Source of the DNA: an uncultured Draconibacterium sp.
GTDB lineage: Bacteria; Bacteroidota; Bacteroidia; Bacteroidales; Prolixibacteraceae
Length of the DNA stretch: 42,030 nucleotides
Reading direction: 5' to 3'
NCBI RefSeq assembly: GCF_913060805.1
Contig: NZ_CAJXTC010000043.1
Coordinates: 1 to 42,030, forward strand
Positions 20,224 through 26,923 of the stretch are shown one piece after another (the stretch's first letter is position 1; each line of letters opens with the position of its first letter). The notes below the pieces were generated by a model, which was given only the letters and a program-made list of their open reading frames with translations, was not told the DNA's origin and made no database searches. The translations under genes and the position numbers were made by a program.

Positions 20224-20342
20224 CCCAAGGCAACGCCTTGGGGACAGGATTGATGTTTTTAGTCGCCCTGAAAGGGCAGCTAAATTGCCCTTTCAGGGCG
20301 CTGTTCCTGTTTGTTGCTCATTACCCAATGCAACGCATTGGG
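20224..20342. repeat. Triple-palindrome intergenic element
   Basis: Three hairpins in 119 bases: CCCAAGGC-AAC-GCCTTGGG (20224-20242), a perfect 15-bp stem CGCCCTGAAAGGGCA / TGCCCTTTCAGGGCG (20264-20300), and CCCAATGC-AAC-GCATTGGG (20324-20342). The outer two have the same loop and shape and differ by one compensated base pair. REP-like repeat; no coding function. Confidence 0.8.
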
Positions 20343-20408
20343 CTGAAATAAATATGACCTTCAGTCATTTTGCTGTTAACTTATTGACATTGTTATGCCA
20401 GGCGGGCA

Positions 20409-20436
20409 CTTTCTTTTGCAATCGATCAAAAGAAAG
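20409..20436. repeat. 10-bp hairpin repeat ahead of the ArsC-like gene
   Basis: CTTTCTTTTG / CAAAAGAAAG around an 8-base loop. Same design as the 12-bp pair at 33840-33871. The rest of the 413-base gap (20091-20503) has nothing else recognisable except a weak TATCTTGC 20 bases before the next ATG. Confidence 0.55.
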
Positions 20437-20503
20437 CAAAAATCTTTTTCCGTCTGGAAAGACAACAGCAAATATTTATCTTGCGAACACTAAAACAAAG
20501 CAC

Positions 20504-20854
20504 ATGACTCGAAAAGTATATTACCTATCCACCTGCGACACCTGCAAACGAATAATGAAAGAAGTAAATGTTGACGACAGTTTTGTTCAGCAGGATATAA
20601 AGACCGAGCCAATTACTGAAGAGCAGGTTGAAAGCTTTTATGCACATACCAAAAGCTACGAAGCCCTGATAAATAAACGTGCCCGGAAATTAAAAGCAGT
20701 CCTTGAAGACAACCCCGTAAAAACCGATGCCGATTACAAAAAACTATTGCTGATGGATTACACCTTCCTGAAACGCCCGGTGTTTGAAATCGAAGGAAAA
20801 CTTTTTGTGGGAAATGCCGCAAAAACTGTGGCGGAAATTAAAGCGGCCTTGTAA
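20504..20854 (+). CDS. ArsC/Spx-family (arsenate reductase-like) protein
   Basis: 116 aa thioredoxin-fold protein. N-terminal YYLSTCDTCKRIMKEV carries a CxxC at Cys11 and Cys14, the position of the Spx/YffB-type redox centre. The C-terminus has FLKRPVFEIEGKLFVG, matching the family's LxRPI region, so it is an ArsC-family fold, though function as an arsenate reductase is not implied: no ars operon is present. The frame is open upstream to 20285, but that part is the palindromic repeat, so ATG 20504 is the start. Convergent with the hydrolase gene, sharing a hairpin. Confidence 0.85.
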   Translation: MTRKVYYLSTCDTCKRIMKEVNVDDSFVQQDIKTEPITEEQVESFYAHTKSYEALINKRARKLKAVLEDNPVKTDADYKKLLLMDYTFLKRPVFEIEGKLFVGNAAKTVAEIKAAL

Positions 20855-20855
20855 T

Positions 20856-20901
20856 TAGTGATACCCTCACTTTCAGTGAGCGTATCACTATAGCGTTTTT
20901 T
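20856..20901. terminator. Shared bidirectional hairpin between convergent genes
   Basis: Outer stem TAGTGATAC (20856-20864) / GTATCACTA (20882-20890) and inner stem CTCACT / AGTGAG around a TTC loop; a T run follows at 20895-20901 on the plus strand. The hydrolase stop codon lies inside the stem. Confidence 0.7.
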
Positions 20902-21820
20902 TGTTTTCCACAATAAAACCAATGATCTCATTCTCGAAGCGCTCCCGGATTTCATAGTTAAACGGAATATGCCCCATTTCGGGGATCAACACCAGTTTGG
21001 CATTTTCAATGGCTTCGGCGGTTTGGATGCCACCGTACTTATCCACTGCATAATCTTCTTCGCCGTGCATAACCAAAGCCGGAATTTTTACTGCCTTTAA
21101 TGCTTCGGTTCGGTCGCTTAACGATTCCTGTGCTTTTACATGCGAAGCACCCAAAGCTCCGGTAATGGGTTGTCGTTTGTACAGCTCTTTGGTGTAAGCA
21201 ACGGCCAGTTCCTTATCGAATTTTGCCGTACCGTTCAGGTATTCCCAAACGTTTAAAAAACCATCCAGGTCAGCTTCAAAATCACCTGTTGGTTTATTCG
21301 CCAGGTAAATCTCCCAGGTTTTGTCGGGCGGTGAAGGCACCGTTGGCGAATTGGTGGAGGCGGAGATCGAAATTATGGAGAGTACACGCTCGGGATAATG
21401 AATGGCCAGCAGCTGAACGATAAACCCGCCCATGGAATGACCAACTACATGTGCTTTGCCGATGTGAAAAGAATCGAGAATTGAAACCGCATCTTTTGCC
21501 AGTTGCATAAAATCGTAGGGATTTTTATCCCAGTCGATTTTTGAGGAGTAGCCAAAATCGCGGTGGTCGTATATCAGTACAAAGAACCCGTTTTTTACCA
21601 GGCTGTCGCAGATGTGCTCCGACCAGAACGAACTATTGGCACCGGCTCCCGAAATAAATAAACAAGCCTCATTTTCCGGGTTGCCGTAAGTTTCAACATA
21701 CAATTCTACACCGTCTTCAACCCGTATATATTTTTCCTGCCGCATACTGTTTCCTCCTTTCTCCCGACAACTGATCAGGACAATTGCAATAAACAAATAT
21801 AGGAGTTTGGATTTTTGCAT
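20888..21820 (-). CDS. Lipoprotein alpha/beta hydrolase
   Basis: 310 aa counted from the ATG at 21820. The N-terminus is a lipoprotein signal (LYLFIAIVLISC, lipid-modified Cys18), so the enzyme is membrane-anchored outside the cytoplasm. The alpha/beta-hydrolase core shows an oxyanion region FISGAGANSSFW, DHRDFGYSS, the nucleophile elbow GHSMGG (Ser129) and a late histidine in EMGHIPF; ALVMHGEEDYAVD would supply the acid. Probably an esterase or thioesterase of unknown substrate. The frame runs to a GTG at 21844, inside an intergenic repeat; the lipoprotein start is clearly right. Confidence 0.85.
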   Translation of the reverse strand: MQKSKLLYLFIAIVLISCREKGGNSMRQEKYIRVEDGVELYVETYGNPENEACLFISGAGANSSFWSEHICDSLVKNGFFVLIYDHRDFGYSSKIDWDKNPYDFMQLAKDAVSILDSFHIGKAHVVGHSMGGFIVQLLAIHYPERVLSIISISASTNSPTVPSPPDKTWEIYLANKPTGDFEADLDGFLNVWEYLNGTAKFDKELAVAYTKELYKRQPITGALGASHVKAQESLSDRTEALKAVKIPALVMHGEEDYAVDKYGGIQTAEAIENAKLVLIPEMGHIPFNYEIRERFENEIIGFIVENKKTL

Positions 21821-21835
21821 TGGTTTGTTTTTGTT

Positions 21836-21965
21836 AACGGTCACTTGTAAGTTGTCATACCGGATTTCGGAGCGCGTTCACGTCCGACAGGACTGAACTG
21901 CGATGCGAGAATCCAGCGTACGACGCACCACGAACTCCACAGTGCAATTTACAATTTATTGGCGG
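21836..21965. repeat. Intergenic element downstream of the reverse transcriptase
   Basis: Begins with AACGGTCACTTGT (21836-21848), identical to 24014-24026 on the other side of the reverse transcriptase gene, and ends with TTGGCGGTAGTTT (21959-21971), which is an inverted near-copy of 24003-24015. Between them lies a GC-richer stretch with GAACTGCGATGCGAGAATCCAG unlike the AT-rich gene next to it. Confidence 0.6.
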
Positions 21966-21971
21966 TAGTTT

Positions 21972-23990
21972 TTATTCATAAGTCGGGTCGAATAGTAGTC
22001 CTTTATTTTGTTTGGCTTCTGCTTCCATTTCCTTGGTTGTCAAATCTGAAAGTTCTTCAAGTCTTTTCCCTACCACAAAGTATGGTTTCTTTTTGTCAAA
22101 TTTCTTTAACTCTAGTTTAACTGCTTCTATTTTATCAATTAACACTTTTATTTTAGAATCTGAATCTGATAGCTTTTTTTGAATCTCTTTTCTATCTGTA
22201 GTTTGTGTTATGTTGGTCAAGCTCAAATTTTCGCTCAATTGAACTAATTCGTTTTTTATATCTGTTTTGGAAAATTTATTTTTTGAGATATAGTTTGTTA
22301 TTTGTTTAAGCTTTCGTTCTATCTTTTTCAGATATGACCTTTCTACATGCAATGGCTCTAATTTTCTTGAAGCGTCATAGAAATAAATGTTTCTATTTTC
22401 TAAAATATTGAAAAAGAAATGGTCTCTTATTATCGATTTACTTAATGCAGGAATCCAGCCTTTATAAATGATTTCATATACAAGTAACCACTCTTTATTG
22501 TTTAAATTATCTGTCGTGATTAATTCGATAACAGTGGAAAAATCGAAGTTTTTAATTCTGTTGTTTTTTTGGAATAAATCAAGTCCTACTATTATTCCTG
22601 TTACACTTTTACTATTAAAAACCATCTCATAAATAGACTTCGTTGGTTGAATATTAAATTCATTTAAAATCCAAAGCGCCCATGTCAATTCAAAATCGTG
22701 TTGATTTTCATAATTGCGTTTGATTATTTCAAAACAAAATTCCTTTAATCGTTTCTTGGAAACTAATTTCTCATATGTTACTAATAGCTTGGCAATTTTG
22801 TTTAGCGAACTTGGTTCTATTAAACCGAGTCTAAACAAAAGGGATTCGAAGAAATCCCAATTTTCTTCTTCTATTCGAACATAATTGAATTTGTTTAATG
22901 CCAATTTTAGCACGCTGTCTTTGGGATTTTCTTGTGCATATCTAAATGACATTGAAAAATAATTCCAGATATCATCCTTTTGGTCATTCTCAGTTGGTCT
23001 AAAGTAGAATGACTTAATATCAAGTGCCCAAGGTTTTTCTAATTCGCTTTGAGTTTTGGATATTTCTGTTTTTTCGTCATTAGTTTTTAGTTCAAAATCA
23101 TTTAGAATCTTTTTCAATTCTGTAAGACCAATTTGAGCATCTAATTCGGAATTAAAATATAGAGCATAATCGTCATAATATCTGTAACCCAGAAAATCAA
23201 TTTTTTTGGATTTTAATTTTTTTTCGAGATGTTTATCGATATGGCAAGCAATAATTTCTGCAATAATGAAAGAGGTATCTGGTCCAATTGGTATTCCCAT
23301 TGTTTGCTGGTTTTGACACCACATAAGTCTATCGTCAATGTCATCACCATAAATATTTCCAACCTTCAGAGGATCAGAATTATTTAAGGCTCGATTCCTT
23401 TTGTATTTTTCTTTGCCACCAAAAGTTACCCAAGGTACAGAATGGGTGTATATTGAAGGATAAAACTTTGCAATGTCAGTTTTTAATTGAACAGCATACT
23501 TGAATGAATTAATAATAGCTGACTCTTTAAAAAAACTGAAGTCATTATGTTTTATGGAGCGTTTGTCTTGTTCTAATTCCGTCTCAATTTCTGGTCTTGT
23601 CGTAGATATTTTAGAATCTTCAAAGAGTTTTTTAATGTCCGAATAATTGTCAATTATTGATTGTGACAATTTACCTTGATGAATTGGGTTTGGGATTTTT
23701 ATTATTTTCCTTGCTATGCCATTTTTGGGGATATTGAATTGACCACAATCAGAATAGTTTAACCTGTTCTTAAAAACTTGTTTTATTCTTACCTTTTTCT
23801 CTGCTTTGTCAGCGCTCGATAATCCGGTCATAGAATCAACTGTATTCTGGAGGCTTGTCAAACTAGCGTTTTTCGTAGATTCCGCCAAAGCTGAAATATT
23901 AGTATAGTCGTTACCAAATAGTTCTGTGAAAAATGAAGTTGGTAATTCTTTTGGCAAATAGCCTTTTTTTAATAAATGTTCAATGTTCAT
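21972..23990 (-). CDS. Defence-type reverse transcriptase (UG/Abi-like, with C-terminal helical repeats)
   Basis: 672 aa. RT motif A is DIAKFYPSIYTHSVPW (Asp172), motif B is TMGIPIGPDTS (230-240), and the catalytic YYDD box is at 271-274 with both aspartates intact, so polymerase activity is expected. There is no group II intron maturase (X/En) domain and no retron-style compactness. From about residue 340 to 560 the protein is all-helical (LAKLLVTYEKLV-like, FELTWALWILNEFNI), as in the alpha-repeat domains of UG and Abi reverse transcriptases used in phage defence; a charged coiled coil fills 570-660. The gene is much richer in A+T than its flanks, hinting at transfer. I cannot assign a DRT number. 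The immediate co-strand neighbours are a methyltransferase and a membrane protein. Confidence 0.85.
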   Translation of the reverse strand: MNIEHLLKKGYLPKELPTSFFTELFGNDYTNISALAESTKNASLTSLQNTVDSMTGLSSADKAEKKVRIKQVFKNRLNYSDCGQFNIPKNGIARKIIKIPNPIHQGKLSQSIIDNYSDIKKLFEDSKISTTRPEIETELEQDKRSIKHNDFSFFKESAIINSFKYAVQLKTDIAKFYPSIYTHSVPWVTFGGKEKYKRNRALNNSDPLKVGNIYGDDIDDRLMWCQNQQTMGIPIGPDTSFIIAEIIACHIDKHLEKKLKSKKIDFLGYRYYDDYALYFNSELDAQIGLTELKKILNDFELKTNDEKTEISKTQSELEKPWALDIKSFYFRPTENDQKDDIWNYFSMSFRYAQENPKDSVLKLALNKFNYVRIEEENWDFFESLLFRLGLIEPSSLNKIAKLLVTYEKLVSKKRLKEFCFEIIKRNYENQHDFELTWALWILNEFNIQPTKSIYEMVFNSKSVTGIIVGLDLFQKNNRIKNFDFSTVIELITTDNLNNKEWLLVYEIIYKGWIPALSKSIIRDHFFFNILENRNIYFYDASRKLEPLHVERSYLKKIERKLKQITNYISKNKFSKTDIKNELVQLSENLSLTNITQTTDRKEIQKKLSDSDSKIKVLIDKIEAVKLELKKFDKKKPYFVVGKRLEELSDLTTKEMEAEAKQNKGLLFDPTYE

Positions 23991-24008
23991 TTTTGTTCGT
24001 TTAAATTA

Positions 24009-24122
24009 CCGCCAACGGTCACTTGTGTGAGGTCGGGCGGTCCTGATACAATCGGGAGTGTTAGACCTGCAGGAAAGTGGGCACGAGGTCTGACTTGTCT
24101 GACCGCTAAAACCCCCGCCAAC
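24009..24122. repeat. Structured intergenic element upstream of the reverse transcriptase
   Basis: A 114-base block bounded by direct repeats CCGCCAAC (24009-24016 and 24115-24122). Read on the minus strand it can pair AGACCT with AGGTCT and GCGGTC with GACCGC, so the transcript leading into the reverse transcriptase would be folded. It shares the 13-mer AACGGTCACTTGT with 21836-21848. It could be a repeat element or a non-coding RNA belonging to the system. Confidence 0.55.
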
Positions 24123-24126
24123 CATA

Positions 24127-24975
24127 TTACAAATTGTTAGCGTTAGTTTTTTTATATTTTAAATTCAGTAATCCAAGCTTATTAGTTCTTACTTTTCCAT
24201 TTGAAGTTACCATTGCCATCGTACTTTTTGTTTCAATTTCTAATATTTCACAAGTTTCAAAAAGGCTAAATCCAAAAGGCTCTATTTTTTCGTTATAAAT
24301 ATCAACTATGTCATTAATCCCATAATGTTTTACAAACTCAAGATTCACTCTCTCAACTATGTTCAATAAGCCTTCTTGATTCAAAATTATTTGAGATACT
24401 TCTGAGACCTTTTCTATCACTTCAAATTTATAGTCTTGAACCATTTGTGGAGTTGTATTAAATGCAGACCGATTCTTTAAAAGTTGTTCTTCATGATTTA
24501 ATATTAAACCGTGGGCACCAATCATCCAACATGTTATCAAATCAAAGTTTTCAATGGATTTTAGATGAGAAATTAAAGATGAGTCAAATAGAATATTTCC
24601 TTCAATACAATAAACAAGATTTTTTGAGGTTGGAAAAATATCTTCATATTCTAATTTATAAGAATAAACTTCCTCATTTGAAAGAATACTCCCCCTTTCC
24701 ACTAAAGTCGCGGGAATGTTATTCTTAATTAATCTATCAAATGTCTCTTTGATACAATATTTGTTTTCATCTACTGAATAAAGTTTAGAAGCTTTTTTGC
24801 ATAAGTTAATTGTTGAGAAACCAGAACCACTTCCAATTTCTAAAATTTTCAAATTATCGTTTAGGCTGGAAGTCAATCTTTCGTAATATCCTTGAGCATA
24901 ATAAAATTCAGAAGTGAAGCTCCACTCTTTTTGATATGATTTCTGAGACTTATTAATTTCATCTATAAAACTCAT
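24127..24975 (-). CDS. Class I SAM-dependent methyltransferase-like protein (accessory island)
   Basis: 282 aa. Motif I ILEIGSGSGFSTINL (44-58) and motif II LYSVDEN identify the Rossmann SAM-binding fold. The C-terminal half (LITCWMIGAHGLILNHEE, then a long helical part) is not one I recognise. It has no DNA-methyltransferase catalytic motif (no DPPY/NPPY or PC), so it is not a restriction methylase. Base composition is as A+T rich as the neighbouring reverse transcriptase. It lies 136 bases upstream of that gene, and 46 bases downstream of a small membrane protein gene on the same strand, so all three could be one transcript. Confidence 0.72.
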   Translation of the reverse strand: MSFIDEINKSQKSYQKEWSFTSEFYYAQGYYERLTSSLNDNLKILEIGSGSGFSTINLCKKASKLYSVDENKYCIKETFDRLIKNNIPATLVERGSILSNEEVYSYKLEYEDIFPTSKNLVYCIEGNILFDSSLISHLKSIENFDLITCWMIGAHGLILNHEEQLLKNRSAFNTTPQMVQDYKFEVIEKVSEVSQIILNQEGLLNIVERVNLEFVKHYGINDIVDIYNEKIEPFGFSLFETCEILEIETKSTMAMVTSNGKVRTNKLGLLNLKYKKTNANNL

Positions 24976-25021
24976 CTTTTACTATTGCTCCAATTAATTT
25001 ATTAATCAATTTTGCTAGAAG

Positions 25022-25501
25022 TTATTTTTTCCATTTCCAGTTGTTTGAATTTATTTGGTCAGGTTTTGAATTAGAATGACCTAACCAAATGCCTTCTATT
25101 TTCATGGAATCAATGATTCTTAGTTCAAATGAACCGAAATATCCTAAATCATTAGTTTTGTCAGCCCATTTTCCTATAATATTTTTACCAATTACTTCCC
25201 CAAAAACATAATATTGCTCATCATTATTTGCTCTAAACTCCCCATAAATATATTTCCCAAATTGTTTGATTGATAAATTACTTTTTCTCCCGTTTTCTCC
25301 GGAATATTTTTCAGATGCTTCATTTTCCCACATCTGGCTCCATTCACCCGAAATATCAACTGGTTTTGTCCTGAATATTGTTCTGACTGGAAGCCAATAG
25401 AAATTTTTGACAATAAAAAGAGCTAAATTAAAATCCAATAAAACTTTTAATAAAATTCCTATTACGAATGGAATTAATGGTATTAGAATATTCTCCTTCA
25501 T
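25022..25501 (-). CDS. Small membrane-anchored beta-rich protein of unknown function
   Basis: 159 aa. Residues about 5-35 are strongly hydrophobic (one long or two short membrane segments, split near a proline and aspartate). The rest is soluble and reads as beta strands: VDISGEWSQMW, LSIKQFGKYIYGEF, YYVFGEVIGKNIIGKWAD, GSFELRI, IEGIWLGHS. This anchor-plus-barrel layout resembles membrane effectors such as CBASS Cap15, but that is a pattern match only, with no diagnostic residue. The codon use and A+T content match the reverse transcriptase and methyltransferase that follow on the same strand. I do not recognise a family. Confidence 0.6.
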   Translation of the reverse strand: MKENILIPLIPFVIGILLKVLLDFNLALFIVKNFYWLPVRTIFRTKPVDISGEWSQMWENEASEKYSGENGRKSNLSIKQFGKYIYGEFRANNDEQYYVFGEVIGKNIIGKWADKTNDLGYFGSFELRIIDSMKIEGIWLGHSNSKPDQINSNNWKWKK

Positions 25502-25732
25502 TCTTTTTCTTTTTTCAAAATTAACGCTAAAGTATGTGTCTGGTCATTACGTTTATTTCGCTGATAGTCTCAGATTTTCAATTTATATTTCCGGGGCGCG
25601 CTCTACTGCTTTTGAATCTTCTACCTGTGTCGCCGGGTGAAAAGGCCGACTAAAAGTAAACATAAATAATATGTAAACCAAAGGAGGTTAATAAAAACGG
25701 GTAAATAGGTTAATTAGTAAGCCTGAAGGAAC

Positions 25733-26521
25733 TTAGCTTTTAACCGCTACAAGCGAATACACCAAAGGAAACTTATTTTCCAGTCCTTTAATTTTGTATT
25801 TCCCTTTTTCAACTTCAATTAGATTGTCGAGGCAATCGTAGGGCGAGTAGTTGTATTCTTTAAAGTCGGTAAGGGTGAGGCCGGCTTTTATCAGCGAATC
25901 GATAACGGTGCTCAGTCCGTGGTTCCAGCACACCGACTTTCCTTTAATTGGAGCATCCTGGTCGGTGTAGGTACCTTCCAGTTCTTCAACAATAGCTTCC
26001 GATTCCATATAATCAAACTCCACGCGCTTAAAATCGTAGCTAAACATCCAAACAATGGGATGAAACTCAACAAACACCAATTGCCCGCCGGGTTTTAAAA
26101 AATGTTCGATAATGGCTGCCCACTTTTTCATGTCGGGAAGCCAGCCAATTACACCGTACGAAGTATAAACGATATCAAATTTTTCATCCAGCACTTCGGG
26201 CAATTTGTACACATCGCTTTGAATAAACCGTGCTTTGGTGCCGAGCTGCTCATTCAGTTGCCGGGCTTTTTCAATCGCTTTTTCCGAAAAATCGACTCCG
26301 GTAGCTACTGCGCCGTGCCGTGCCAGCGAAATCGTGTCCTGCCCAAAATGGCATTGCAGGTGAAGGATCTTTTTCCCTTCGATATTTCCGAGTAGCTCCA
26401 GTTCAATGGAATTCAACGAATCTTTTCCTTTTACAAACGCATCAACATCGTAAAAATCCGATTTAAAATGAATGTCAGTCTTCTCGTTCCACAATTTTTT
26501 ATTGATGTTGATGTAATCCAT
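25733..26521 (-). CDS. Class I SAM-dependent methyltransferase
   Basis: 262 aa. Motif I is ILHLQCHFGQDTISLARHG, with the GxGxG replaced by QCHFGQ as in one known subset of type 11 methyltransferases; motif II is ATGVDFSEKAI, then FIQSDVYKLPE and FDIVYTSYGVIGWLPD. A WNHGLSTVIDSLIKAGL segment follows. Substrate unknown. Base composition returns to the level of the core genes, so it is not part of the AT-rich island. No partner gene. Confidence 0.8.
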   Translation of the reverse strand: MDYININKKLWNEKTDIHFKSDFYDVDAFVKGKDSLNSIELELLGNIEGKKILHLQCHFGQDTISLARHGAVATGVDFSEKAIEKARQLNEQLGTKARFIQSDVYKLPEVLDEKFDIVYTSYGVIGWLPDMKKWAAIIEHFLKPGGQLVFVEFHPIVWMFSYDFKRVEFDYMESEAIVEELEGTYTDQDAPIKGKSVCWNHGLSTVIDSLIKAGLTLTDFKEYNYSPYDCLDNLIEVEKGKYKIKGLENKFPLVYSLVAVKS

Positions 26522-26653
26522 AATTCGACAGGTTTTATAGGAGGCTAATATAACCAGAAATTATAAGCCTGTGGAAAAAGGATGATGGATTCTGGATGTT
26601 TGAGACTTGATACTTGATGCTGGTCACTCAAAAATTGTAATAATTCCCGTCTA

Positions 26654-26923
26654 CCCCTCGTTTGCAACGAGGGGTTAAAAATCCTGTCGTTTGTAACGAC
26701 AAGAGCTCAAACTTCACATTGAACTTTAACCAGAAATTGCTTCTCCCGATAAATCGGGATCGCAATGACTATTAATTATAATATGATTAGCCGCGGACCA
26801 TGACAAAGTTTATTTGGGCATGACTGCTTACGGTCCGCGGCAGACTTATTATATCTGATTACGTCATTGCGAGGAGGTACGACGAAGCAATCTTCTTTAC
26901 CCCCTCGTTACAAACGAGGGGGA
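26654..26923. repeat. Long palindromic repeat R1
   Basis: Composite inverted element: CCCCTCGTT-TGC-AACGAGGGG at the left end; TTGCTTCTCCCGAT with GCAATGAC pairing to GTCATTGCGAGGAGG and GACGAAGCAA on the right; in the middle a perfect CCGCGGACC (26791-26799) / GGTCCGCGG (26832-26840). The right end, CCCCTCGTTACAAACGAGGGG, overlaps the 3' end of the PepSY gene. The other 132 bases of the 26522-26907 gap are featureless. Confidence 0.8.

Noticed and set aside
20285-20503. Longer N-terminus for the ArsC-like protein
   Set aside because: The extension is encoded by the palindromic element; the family starts at the residues encoded from 20504.
21972-23990. Group II intron or retron reverse transcriptase
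   Set aside because: No maturase or endonuclease domain, no intron ends, no msr/msd-like pair of inverted repeats directly upstream, and the protein is too long for a retron reverse transcriptase.
24009-24122. Integron attC site upstream of the reverse transcriptase
   Set aside because: The ends read CCGCCAAC/GTTGGCGG, which do not fit RYYYAAC/GTTRRRY, and no integrase is in the window.
24127-24975. Restriction-modification methylase
   Set aside because: Only the SAM-binding motif is present; no DPPY, NPPY or PC catalytic motif and no endonuclease gene beside it.
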